A stretch of DNA of 64,000 bases from Neocallimastix lanati (nom. inval.) (taxonomy: Eukaryota > Neocallimastigomycota > Neocallimastigomycetes > Neocallimastigales > Neocallimastigaceae). The stretch is from contig JACVTC010000177.1 in assembly GCA_016946835.1 (NCBI GenBank), positions 249,380-313,379 on the forward strand, given 5' to 3'. Under the pieces are notes generated by a model, which worked only from the letters and a program-made list of their open reading frames with translations, had not been told where the DNA came from and searched no databases. Below are positions 35,444 to 47,230 of the stretch, in pieces. The position numbers and the translations under genes were made by a program. Position 1 is the first letter of the stretch, and the number at the start of each line of letters is the position of its first letter.

Positions 35444-38400
35444 TAACCAAACCAAAAAAATAATGTTCAAAAATAATGACTCATGTAACAATAAAAATAA
35501 TATAATGACAATGGTAGATGATCAAACAATACTACCTATAATTAATAATAGTGTTAATGAAAAACAAAATTGTAATTACCTTAATATAAACAATAATAGT
35601 AATACTACACAAAATATATTAAATAGACCAATTGAAATTGTAGCAGCAGCTACTCGAAATTCAAGAAATAATATTAGCAAATATAATGAAAAGCCATATA
35701 ATAGAAAGGAAGTGAGATTTAATTTAAAAGACAATCCAAAACCAATACAAACGGCAGCTATGAGTCATAATAATAGTAATAAGAATAATAATAGTATTAA
35801 TAATTATAATATTAAAAATAAAAATAATACCAATTATAGTAATACAAATGTTAATAATAATTATAACAATATTAATAATCATAATAATAATAGGAATAAT
35901 GATCATGAAAATAAAAATATGAATAATAATAATAATAAAATTAATTATAATATAGATAATAATAATGACAATAATAACGACAATAATAATGAAGAAAATA
36001 ATATTTATAATACCTTTAAAGAAAATATTGACATAAATAATGATGATTATATTACTAATAATATAAACACTAGTCAAACGGTTGAACCAGGAAGTATAGG
36101 ATCTAATGAAGATGTAATCATGATAGAAGAATCTGAAAATGATGAAAACAATGTTGATGTTGATGAAAGTAATAATATTAAAAATCATAATAAGTCCTTA
36201 CCTGATAATGAAGAGAATTCCATTAGAGCAAATAATACAAATAAGAATGAAACTCCTAATAAAAAAAATTGTAATACCCAAAAACTAGAGTATCTTGATC
36301 CTTCTTTTATCACAGAAAAAAATATTAGAAAAGTTAAAAACAAAAATAAAGAGGAGAGAATTAAAGATATAAAAAATAAAATGAAAGAAATGAATACCAA
36401 TACCAAGACAAGTGAAACTCCAATGAAACAACCTGAAAAACACATCAAACTTATGGAGAAATTTGGTGATTATTATATTCAAGATTTGATAAAAGAAATT
36501 GCATCAACTGATGTAATAACAAAATTAGTTTACCTTTTAGATCTTTTTCCAAAATTCCGTACAGAATTTTTAAAAGCTTTAAAATTAGCGCCTAAACAAA
36601 CAATAACAAATGTGATGACGGTTATCACAAAACATAAAATAATTAAAGTTTGCGGTAAAGTAGAAAATAATGACTGTGAAATATTTTTAGATACGTGTGC
36701 TAGTGTCAACTTTATCACACGTTCTGCTTTAAATAAATTAAAAATCAACAAACCTTCTATTGGTAGAATTTCTGAAACAATATTTCAAGCGTACTCAAAT
36801 TCCTCAATAGATAGTGATATCTATGATTTACAAGTCTCTATTGGTAGCAGAACTTTTAATGAATATTTTAGGGTAATCGAAAAAGATGATATTTTTGATA
36901 TCTTGATTGGTGTTGATTCTCTAAAGAATAATAGATTTGATATTAACTTAGTAGATGATACTTTATATTGTATTGATGAAAATAATAATTACATTAAACT
37001 AGCAGATCTATTTTATGACATTAATCTTAATAATACTTACAAGGATGATGAAGAAATAGAAAAACATCAAACTACCAAATCTGAACCTTTCTTATTAACA
37101 ATTACAGTTACCAATGATAAAGAAATTACGAATACTAATGAATTACCTAACACGAAAGAACATTTAATTAATGAAATAATATCTTCTGTTCCTGATAATT
37201 TTAAAAATGAAATTAGTAAAATAATTTCAAAATTTAAAAATGTAATAGCAATCAAAACAGATGACTTAGGAAAATCAAAATTGTTACCTCATAAAATTGA
37301 TTTAATTCCTCAGTCTACACCGATAAAATTAAAAGCTTACCGGTTATCTAAAGCACAAACAAAGGCTCTTAAGAAAATCTTGATTAAGCTAATAGAAAAC
37401 AAATTAATAGAACCATCCTATTCTTCATGGGCATTTCCAGTAGTACTAGTTCCGAAGAAAAACGGCGACTGGAGAATGTGTGTCGACTTTAGGGCTTTAA
37501 ACAATATAACTATTAAGGATTCATATGCTTTACCCTTAATTGATGACATATTAATGTTTATTGGAAAGAATGCAAAAATACTCTCTACTATTGATCTTTT
37601 TTCTGGTTATCATCAGGTTCCAATGAATCCTGATGATAAAGATAAAACAACATTCACTACCATGTTTGGAAACTACAAATTCTGTGTAATGCCGTTCGGT
37701 TTATGTAACGCACCGGCTACTTTTCGACGTGAAATGAACCGGATTTTTTTTGATTTGATTGGTGTATGTTTGTTCGTTTACATTGATGATTTAGTTATAT
37801 TTTCAGACTCTATTGAATCATACATTAAACATCTCACGATGGTATTTCAAATTTTAGCTGATAATGGTTTAAAGATAAATTTAGAGAAATGCTCATTTTT
37901 TAAAACAAAGGTAACACTACTCGGACACACTTTATCGACACAAGGTATTTCACCCATTCCAGATAAGGTAAAAGTTATTGTGAATTGGCTCCCTCCGAAA
38001 AATATTACTCAATTAAAATCCTTCCTTGGAGCTATTGGGTACTACCGGAAGTTTGTGAAAAATTTCGCACAAATTGCAAAACCACTTTTTAATTTATTAA
38101 AGAAAGATGTTCGTTATGTTTGGTCTAATGATTGTAATTATGCTTTCGAAAAATTAAAGAAAACATTAACAATGGCTCCCATTCTTGTTCCACCTGATTA
38201 TTCTAAACCTTTTATTATTCGAACTGACGCTTCTAGAGATGGCTTGGGTGGAGTATTATTGCAGGTTAAAGAAAATTCTATAGAAGTTCCTATTTATTTC
38301 GAGAGTAGAACTCTTTCTTCTTCAGAATCTAACTATAGTGTTACTGATTTAGAAGGCAAAGCAATATTTCATTGTGTTAAAAAATTTAAACCCTATTTTA

Positions 38401-39832
38401 GTGGAAGCTCCTTTCCTACTATTGTTTATACAGACCATAAACCCCTGGTTAGTATATTTGCTAATAGAGAACCGTCAAATAATCGCCACCTTAAATGGGT
38501 TACAGAACTATCAATATTAAATGTTAAAGTTCAATTTCAAGAGGGGAAGAGGAACGTTATTGCCGATGCTTTATCCAGATTACCTACAAAAGAAATAAAT
38601 GAAAATAAAGAAATATTAAATGAATTAGTAAATAATAACGTTTCTTCCAATAATAATAACGACAGTATAAATAAATTCATAAATGAATTTATAAATAAAA
38701 GAATTATAAATATTGATGGTATTGAATACTATAAGCAAGGAGAAAATATAAGGAAAATAATTAAGAATAAAACAAAACAGTTTGAATTAATCAAAGATGC
38801 ACATCAAATTTCCATGAAGGTATTTATAAAACATACAATAGGTTAAAACGTGATTATTACTGGAAATCAATGAAGAATGATGTGCACAATTTTATTAAAA
38901 GCTGTCATCGCTGTCAAATATACAGACCTCAATCGCTTAACAAAAATGTGGAAAGTATCGCTACACCTCCTGGTTATCCATTCTCTAGAGTTGGGTTAGA
39001 TATCATTGGACCACTGCCACCTACAAGAAATAATAATAAATATATAATCGTATTAGTAGATTATCTAACAAAGTGGGTAGAAGCGGAACCATTGAAAACG
39101 GTTGAAGCAGAAGATGTTATAAAATTTTTAAAATCGGTATTTTCTCGTCATGGAATACCAGAAATACTTATTACAGATAATGGTCCACAATTCATCGCGG
39201 ATAAAACCAAAGCTTTTCTTGACCTTCATGATATATATGTACATTATATAACAACTTACCATCCAGCATCAAATGGAGAAGTAGAGAATCGAAATAAAGA
39301 GATAAGTAAATACCTACGATTACTTGGAAAATCTACCGATACTTGGGATGAAACTCTATACAGCGCTTTATGGGCTTTAAGAACCTGTAAGAATGAGGTT
39401 ACAAAATATAGTAGCTTTGAATTATTATATGGAAGAAGAGACTTACAACCCTTTGAATTAACTTTAAATATAGAAAGAAGAAATGAAATGGAAAGTGAAG
39501 AAGAATATTGGTTAAGAAAATTTATTACTCACGATAAATGGATCAAAGAAGCCATTAACAATATAGAAACAGCTAACAAATTATGGGAAGATCGTAGAAA
39601 ACAAATTAAAAGATTGCGGGCTTGCTACAAACCTGGAGATTTAGTTTTAGTAAAAGTATTTAATAGACGGAAGTTGGATCCTTTTTTTACTGGACCGTTA
39701 AAAATTGTTAAACAAGAATTGAATACAGTCACAGTATGCGATCCAATTACAGGAGAAATAGCCAATCGTAATATTCATCTGAAAAACGTTATTCCTTACT
39801 TCACTGAAATAAATTTGGAAGAAAAAGAATAA
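35415..39832 (+). pseudogene. pol: E4 Pol: protease, RT, RNase H, integrase, one frameshift
   Basis: Read in -1 frame from gag. A ~230-residue Asn-rich stretch is followed by the retropepsin EIFLDTCASVNFI (Cys in place of Gly) and DILIG. RT: WRMCVDFRALNN, GYHQVPMN, MPFGLCNAPATF, FVYIDDLVIF. RNase H: RTDASRDGLGGVLLQ, TDHKPLV. A one-base loss near 38811 (before HEGIYKTYNRL) gives a stop at 38846. The frame resumes to 39832 with CHRCQ, GLDIIGPLP, TDNGPQF, NGEVENRN and DPFFTGPLKIVK. Everything else matches E2. Confidence 0.92.
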
Positions 39833-39901
39833 ATCAGATAGTTATAACGATAGTTATAAATAAACATTATAATAATATATATAATATAATTATATATATA
39901 T

Positions 39902-39935
<34 letters not shown>

Positions 39936-40017
39936 ATAATAATTCAAATTGTTCAATTATTAATAATATATCCATATATATGATAAACTAAAATATTAAT
40001 ATAGTTATAAGAGACAG

Positions 40018-40067
<50 letters not shown>

Positions 40068-40842
40068 ATAATAATAAAAATAAAAATAAAATATAAGAAT
40101 AGTATATAGAATACAGATATATGAATAGAATAATATACAATAATATTATATAAATATAATAATAAAATAATAATACATAAATATAATAATAAATAAATAT
40201 ATCAGTGAAATATGAATGTTTAAAAAAAATATAATTATAATTAACATAATTAGGTATAAAATAATATTATAATATACATAAAGATAAATATAATAGATAG
40301 ATACAATAATAATTTATAATAATAAAAAAGGAAGATAAACACTTAATGAATACTGGACACAATTACAAATAACGAACCCGAAGAATAGATTTACAATATT
40401 AATCATAAATTATAATTTATTTTTTTTTTTAGATTTATTTACAATGGAGTTAAAATATAAATAATAATAGTAATAAAAATAAAAAATGTAACATTACAGT
40501 ATACATATTTTAATATATAGATAGAAATATACAATATAATTATATTTAAATAGATTAGTAAATAATAAATAATTATTCCAATTTCAAAATCTCAAATTGC
40601 TAATTTGAAATTTCAAAATTAAAAATAAATAAAAATATATATAGGAAATGAATAAATAAAAAATAATATTATATAATAATATTAGTATACTAACCTAAAA
40701 AAAAAAAAAAATTTATATATATATACATTATAACTTTATAAGATTAATAGGATAGTAATTAACCAATAGGAAAATTATAAAAAAAAAAAAAATTTATATA
40801 TATAATATAAACTTGAGGACTTCAAGGGACGAAGTCTATACT
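39833..40842 (+). repeat. E4 3' untranslated region with poly(A) tracts
   Basis: Poly(A) of about 26 nt (39902-39927) and 45 nt (40021-40065), short repeats, and a duplicated aaaaaaaaaaatttatatat unit near 40697-40805. The hairpin GACTTC-AAGGGAC-GAAGTC (40818-40836) is the same as in E2. Confidence 0.85.
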
Positions 40843-40856
40843 AAGTGGGGGCGTTT
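40843..40856 (+). promoter_or_regulatory. E4 polypurine tract
   Basis: AAGTGGGGGCGTTT before the 3' LTR, as in E2. Confidence 0.65.
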
Positions 40857-41385
40857 TGCTACAGTATTTAAATAAAAATGGAAATTGTCAATAAAATTGT
40901 AATAAAATATAATAATTAATTATATCACAATAATAAATAATAATATAAAATTATTCAAATTTATTTAATTAATTAACAGCCAATAAGATTTAAATTATAG
41001 TAAATTAAAAGTATAAAAAGAAAAATTATTATAAATTTTTTAAAGGGTGGTTTTTTTTGGAGAAAATAGATATACATTAGTTAAGATAAATATATTCGGG
41101 GAATATATTTATTTATAAAATATAATATAGTAATAAGTTAGAAATAAATAGTTAATAAGATTTTTTTATAATACTTTATTATAAAATTATATTACGACAT
41201 AATAAATTAAATAAAATAAAATAAAACGACAAAAATAATTCTTAAAATTCTGTTTTAAAATAAAGTGTGTAGTAATTATATATTTCTATATTAGAATATA
41301 CTATTTTATTTTATACTATCTTGCAAACTCACAAAAATATTGATACTAAAATATTAATAATAAAGATTAATAAAATAACGTATCA
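40857..41385 (+). repeat. E4 3' LTR
   Basis: 529 bp; abuts a fragment of an E5-type LTR. Confidence 0.92.
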
Positions 41386-41390
41386 CTGAA

Positions 41391-41828
41391 TAATAAGTTT
41401 AAGGTATTATTTATTTTATTTTTTTTAAACTTATTTTATATCGTTTTACCTTGTTTTATTTTAACAAGTTTTACCGATATTTAATATTTAAATTTACTTA
41501 ATTATTTTAAAAAAAATGTTTTATTAAAAATTTATATAATATTTAATCTATATATTAAATATTATAATTCTTTTTATAAATAATTAAAATAGTTAAATAC
41601 TATAATATAAATAATATAGTTTATAACTTTATATATTTGTTATAATAATGATTTTTATTTAATATTTTTATAGTTGATTATACAACGTTGAGAAATATTT
41701 TTAATTGTTATAATTCATTATTTTTCTAAATAAATTCTCTTAATAAATTTCATAATTATTTTATAAATTAATTTCTAAAGAACTAATTATTCCATATAAA
41801 AAATTTTATATTTATATTATTATTATAG
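41391..41828 (-). repeat. E5-type LTR fragment
   Basis: Matches the first ~435 plus-strand bases of 46044-46674 (starts taataagtttaaggtatt), then ends at a 24-nt poly-T. In element orientation the 5' third of the LTR is missing. Sense-strand poly(A) next to a truncated LTR fits a deletion between the A-rich 3' UTR and U3 of an E5 relative. Confidence 0.75.
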
Positions 41829-42010
41829 ATTTTTTTTTTTTTTTTTTTTTTTTAATATAAGTTATAAAATAATATAAAGGAAAAATTAGGTTTTAACAAT
41901 AATAATAAGTTTAATATTAATAATTTAAGAATATAATTTAATCATATAATTATATAATATACTATAAAATTTAAAGTTTAATAGAGATTCATTTTCTAGT
42001 TTAAGTTATT
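41829..42010. other. Poly-T and AT-rich gap before E8
   Basis: Poly-T at about 41830-41853, then AT-rich sequence. No 3' LTR for E8 is recognised here. Confidence 0.5.
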
Positions 42011-44296
42011 TTAATTATTTTTATTGAATTTTTTCAAGAGTTTGGGGCAATTAAGATTTTCCTCAGGTTCCCAAGAAGCTTCTGAAAGCGGATATCCTTT
42101 CCATTTTATCAAGTATTGGATTTTCCCATAATGAGTTCGTTTGTCTAATATTTGTTCAACTTCGTACTCTTCTTCGTTGTTAATGATAATTGGTGGTGGT
42201 TCTTGGTTTCTTCCAAACTTATCTTCAAAGTACGGTTCAAGGTCAGAGACATGCATGATTGGATGAATCCTAAGATTTTTTGGCAAGTCAAGTTTATACG
42301 AAACAGGAGATATTTTGCTTAGGATTTTAAAAGGTCCTAATTTTCTTGGTTTAAGCTTTTTGTTACCATTCTTTATAATTAGAGAACTATTGATCCAAAC
42401 TTTGTCATTTTTCTTGAATTCAGGTGGTTCCATACGATGCTTATTGTCATATTTCTCTTGTTTTTCAATTGCTATTTTAATATTTTCTTTTAATTCCTTG
42501 GTTAATTCTGCAAGGTTTTTAACAAGTTCTTCTGCTCTAGGTACTTCAACATTTGTGGGGACTTCGGGAGAATGTCTGGGATTGAATCCATAATTAGCGA
42601 AGAAAGGTGAATGATTAGTGGATTCTTGAAAGGTGTTATTATAGCTAAATTCTGCTAAGTAAAGGAAGTCATTCCAATTAGATCCTTTGAAATTTGTATA
42701 GCATCTTAAGTATTGTTCGATAACGGAGTTCACCCTCTCCGTTAAACCATTTATTTGGTGATGAAATGGATATATTGGGCCGTAATATAAATTAGTATTT
42801 GGTTTCAAATTAATTTCACAATCATATTGTCGATGAGGGGGTAGCATGTTCGCAGCGATTTCACTAAAAACATCCATAAATGAGGATAATTTAGTTGGTA
42901 AAAGATAGATAACATTTTTATTATCTTCGTTGGGTTCCTTGTGTTGGTTCTTAGTATTATTAATTATTTCATTAGATATTTTTTCTTCTGAATTGTTAAT
43001 TTCTTCAATTTTTTGGTTGTCCGAATTATCAGAATTTTTTGGAATTTCGTTTATTAAATTGCATGAAGGAATGAAGGTTGTATAAGTATTTGGAATAACG
43101 AGACAATTATTAATGCAATATTTTGAATTAAAATGAAGTGTTTTAGAAGAGAAATCTATTGTTGGATTATGAGTAGAGAGCCATTCAGCGCCAAGAAGAG
43201 CACAATAAGAAGGTAAATCGACGACATAAAACTTAGTTTTACAATTGTGATTTTTATAGCTGATCGAAATTGGCAAAGTTTCCCCGAGAATTTTCTGAGT
43301 ACCACCAATTCCTCCTACTTCAGGATGAATGGTTTCGGATGAATAAGGAATGTTATTTTCATTGGCAAAGTAGACATCCATAAGATTAAGTTGAGAACCT
43401 GAATCTAGAAGAATCTTAGTTTTGACCGATGATTTTAAAACATTGAGAGTGAATTCAAATATAGGAAGACTCAAATTTTGTTGATCTGAGATTCTTGTTC
43501 TTTCTTTGGCCTTTGGTTCAGGATTAGCAATATGAGAAGTGCTTGAGGGTGATTTTTTCTTATTTTTGAGTGGACAATTGCCTAGAGTATGATTTGAGGA
43601 TCCACAATATAAACAGAGGTTTTCTCTTTTTCTTCTTTCTTTCTCTTCGTCGGATAGGGGTCCATAATGTTTAGAATTCGAACCTTTCTTATAAAAATTC
43701 CATCTTTTCTTATTAGAATTGTTGTTATTAAGGTTATTGTTTGATCGATTTTGATTATTTGTAAATTGCCTATGGGCTGATAGACGGCCATCTATTCTGG
43801 AAGCTATAGTTTGCATAGCAGTAAGAGATCTTGGACCAGGGAACATTTCCAGAATTCTTGTAGCGATTTGATCATTTAAACCAACAAGAAATGCGTCCAT
43901 TTTCGCTTCTTCGTTCCAAGATGACTCGTCGGCATAAGAGTTGAATTCGAGTATATAGCTTCTAATGTCGCCTAACCCTTTTTGTCTTATAGTTCTGAGT
44001 TTCTGATTTTCAATGAATGTTGAGTCATAACTCCCATATACAGATTTCATTCTTTCAACGAAGGCTTCGTAATTTAACAAGCAAGGGTCCTGATTCTCCA
44101 TAAGTGATGCTGCCCAATTCATAGCATTACCATATAACCTAGAAATAACGTAGATTACTTTTGTTTCATCATTATTGAATCAATCAGGGTGAATCATGAA
44201 GATTAAATTCATTTTAGCTAAGAATCCCTTAAGGTAGCGTCTATCTCCGGCAAAACCATCCTTATAGGTTGCGTTGGCAAAATTGTTTTCTTCCAT
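42011..44296 (-). pseudogene. E8: chromovirus Gag-protease-integrase tail-chromodomain, RT deleted
   Basis: The ATG at 44296 starts MEENNFANATYKDG; a TGA at 44180-44182 replaces an expected Trp codon; then 703 codons are open. Order: Retrotrans_gag core, zinc knuckle [15 protein letters not shown], protease [12 protein letters not shown], the short RT lead-in NLYYGPIYP, then an abrupt in-frame join (about 42760) to the integrase C-terminal part ([15 protein letters not shown]), a GPY/F module ([10 protein letters not shown]) and a chromodomain ([20 protein letters not shown]...[17 protein letters not shown]). RT, RNase H and the integrase zinc and first Asp regions are gone. Gag and protease are in one frame, unlike E2-E7. 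Confidence 0.88.
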
Positions 44297-44712
44297 TTTG
44301 AATATAAGTTTCACTGTTATTTTTATAGTTGATTATTAAATAAGTTGGAATAAGATATATTTAAGAACGATTTTTTCAGTATAATAGAGAGGAATTGAAT
44401 TATAATATACTTTTGATTAAGGAGGATTTGAATATATAAATAGTAATAATTGATCCCACTGGAATTATTTAGAATTAAATAAGGTTTGATATTGAAATTT
44501 TAAATTTATATAATATACTAAATTAGGTATAGTAGATTTGTATATATATTATTATAGTAATTTAATAGTTATAGAGAGCTGGAAATAATTTAGAAAAGAT
44601 TATTGAGATTTAAAATTTATTGCATTAAGTTGATATAAAATTTCAGATTGATTTTGAGAGTGATTTGAGATTGGATATTTTCAGAGTTGATTTTTTTGAT
44701 ATATCCCGTGAT

Positions 44713-44759
<47 letters not shown>

Positions 44760-45284
44760 GTGATAAAGTAATATATAATTATTTTGGAAGATATAGGAGT
44801 AATTAAATATTTATTTTATTTGATTAATCTTTATTTCTTATTGAATTGTTATAAACCAAATCATATAGTATTGAGCCAGGAAATATATAATTTGTTAAAG
44901 CCTTGCGTGGTAAGTCTCTTTTGCTCTTTATCGATAAACGCAGATTAAGTCGATTGTTAGTACCAATTAATGGTAGAAGGAAGTAATGTAATTGTATTTT
45001 TGTTTGTATCTAACCTTTGTTAGCATGAAAAAGTACAACAAATTATCTTCCCCAGTTATCAACAGAATCTGAACGACAAAGTATTATGGTAACGATGCTC
45101 AACTATCGTCGCTTTGGGAGCCAGGCAAGCCTTTATATATAACGTAAAAAATTTAAAATTAATTATAATTAAAATAAATATTTATTCGGAGAGTAGAGTA
45201 CTATTTAATGCGAGATGTTGTTTAGAATAGTATCTGTAATTTAATTTATTTTATTTTATTCGCCTTATAATAAATCTTCTTGAT
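44297..45284 (-). other. E8 5' region, probable LTR and leader
   Basis: No ORF. On the minus strand a TATA-like TATATAAAGG (about 45129-45140) is followed by a more mixed-composition stretch (44880-45120) and a ~39-nt poly(A) (44718-44756). This fits a promoter-bearing LTR and leader, but the opposite LTR is not present, so borders cannot be set. Confidence 0.4.
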
Positions 45285-45485
45285 TCGGTAGATTTCCTTG
45301 ATTTCTTGAGTTGGTAGATATCCTTGATTTCCTTGATTTCTTGAGTTGGTAGATTTCCTTGATTTCCTTGATTTCTTGAGTTGGTAGATTTCCTTAATTT
45401 CCTTGATTTCCTTGATTTCTTGAGTTGGTAGATTTCCTTAATTTCCTTGATTTCCTTGATTTCTTGAGTTGGTAGATTTCCTTTG
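45285..45485. repeat. Minisatellite of TTGATTTCC and TTGAGTTGG units
   Basis: Higher-order array of ttgatttcc, ttgatttcttgag and ttggtagatttcc blocks, about four to five long units with internal 9-bp copy variation. Confidence 0.85.
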
Positions 45486-45536
45486 GCTAGTCCTTAGTGC
45501 AGGGGTACTAGGCTTCTTTTCTTTGGGTGCTTTTAT

Positions 45537-46028
45537 TGTAACGGTTTACACCCAATAGGTCTACACTAATAAGTAATTCGTTTTCTTAAAAAATTTGTTT
45601 TATTAATATTTTTTATTAAAATATAAAATTTATTATTATTTTTTATTATTAATTAGTTATTGTAATATTTCGAATTACTTTTAACTAGTTAATAAAAGCA
45701 CAAAGAAAAATTATTTTTTATTGAGAAATTCACGCTTATTTATACTTTTTCGGAAAAACAGTTTCGGAAAAAGTTAAGATTAACGAAAGTTCGAAAAATT
45801 AAGTTTTCTTTCTAGAAAATGAATCTTATAGAAAAATGATAAAATAATTATTAAAATAGAACTTTCTAGTTTCATTTAGTTATATAATATTAACCAAAGA
45901 AACTCTAGAACTTTCTACAATAATTTAATTAATTAACTAAAAATAATTTAGATTGGGAAAGGGTGTGAGTCGAACCTAAGAAGTTCGGCTTCATTGCCAT
46001 GGTGTATTACCACCAGATTACAACAACA
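45537..46028 (-). repeat. Solo LTR of the E1 family
   Basis: About 492 bp, nearly identical to 1192-1686. The tRNA-like start (read leftward from 46028) keeps a better B box here: GGTTCGACTC. TTTTA occurs beside both ends (45531-45535 and 46030-46034), displaced by one base, so a target duplication is possible but not certain. Confidence 0.8.
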
Positions 46029-46043
46029 ATTTTACTAACTTTA

Positions 46044-46674
46044 TAATAAGTTTAAGGTATTATTTATTTTATTTTCTTAAACTTATTTTATATCGTTTTA
46101 CCTTGTTTTATTTTAACAAGTTTTACCGATATTTAATATTTAAATTTACTTAATTATTTAAAAAAAAATGTTTTATTAAAAATTTATATAATATTTAATC
46201 TATATATTAAATATTATAATTCTTTTTATAAATAATTAAAATAGTTAAATACTATAATATAAATAATATAGTTTATAACTTTATATATTTGTTATAATAA
46301 TAATTTTTATTTAATATTTTTATAGTTGATTATACAACGTTGAGAAATATTTTTAATTGTTAAAATTCATTATTTTTCTAAATAAGTTCTCTTAATAAAT
46401 TTCATCATTATTTTATAAATTAATTTCTAAAGAACTAATTATTCCATATAAAAAATTTTATATTTATATTATTATAGTTGGTGTAACTATATTTTCCAAT
46501 CAAATGTATATAAATATTATTATTAAATAATATTATTATAATAATAAAAATTATTATAATTATTTAATATTATGAACAAGATTATTATTAAGTTATTACT
46601 ATTTAATTATTTTAATATTTAAAATATTATAAAATCTTTTACTATTTCTTAATATATATTATTATTATTTATCA
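46044..46674 (-). repeat. E5 3' LTR
   Basis: 631 bp. On the minus strand it begins TGATAAATAATAATA and ends CTTATTA, preceded by the PPT-like ATGGGAGGAAAACT (46675-46688). Confidence 0.93.
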
Positions 46675-46768
46675 AGTTTTCCTCCCATAAGATATAACTT
46701 ATATCTGAAAAGAATAATAAATAATAATAATAAGGAAAAATATAAATTTAAGGTTGTTAAAATTTAAA

Positions 46769-46821
<53 letters not shown>

Positions 46822-46872
46822 AAATATAGTAAAAAAAATTAAAAAAAAAAATAAATGAAATAATTTTAATAA

Positions 46873-46910
<38 letters not shown>

Positions 46911-47120
46911 AAATATAATAATAAAAAATTAAAAAAATAAATGAAATAATTTTAATAATAAATATTTTTTTTTTTTTTCTGGTTTGTTTTGTTTTGTCTT
47001 GTTTTCATATAAATGTATTATTGATGAAATAATTGATATTAATAAGGATATTTTATTAATTTATAATAATATTACTGAAATTTTCAAATAAAAATATAAG
47101 TTTCTGATAATATTGGATAT

Positions 47121-47162
<42 letters not shown>

Positions 47163-47230
47163 AAAAATAAAGTGATCTCAAAAGTAATTTCAATTTAAAA
47201 TTTATTTTTATTTATTATTATTTTTTTTTT
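46675..47230 (-). repeat. E5 3' untranslated region with long sense poly(A) tracts
   Basis: On the sense (minus) strand there are poly(A) runs of about 35-50 nt at 46770-46817, 46880-46906 and 47125-47158. The first two belong to a ~95-bp tandem repeat sharing taaatgaaataattttaata. Confidence 0.9.

Larger units (their letters stand above)
33408..41385 (+). mobile_element. E4: Ty3-like LTR retrotransposon, sister of E2, frameshifted
   Basis: 529-bp LTRs at both ends with ends TGCTAC and GTATCA, a degenerate form of the E2 ends. Internal order as in E2. The bases beside the two LTRs do not match (ATTT on the left, CTGA on the right), so no target duplication exists. One-base shifts affect gag and integrase. 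No chromodomain. Confidence 0.92.

Noticed and set aside
35724-36188. Long minus-strand ORF opposite E4 pol
   Set aside because: Antisense of an Asn-codon repeat (AAT/AAC read back as Ile/Val); shadow.
42011-44122. E8 as a domesticated host gene
   Set aside because: In-frame TGA near the start and no sign of selection visible in one copy; kept as a finding, not as an annotation.
45285-45485. Possible CRISPR array
   Set aside because: Units are contiguous 9-35 bp minisatellite copies without unique spacers, in eukaryotic DNA.
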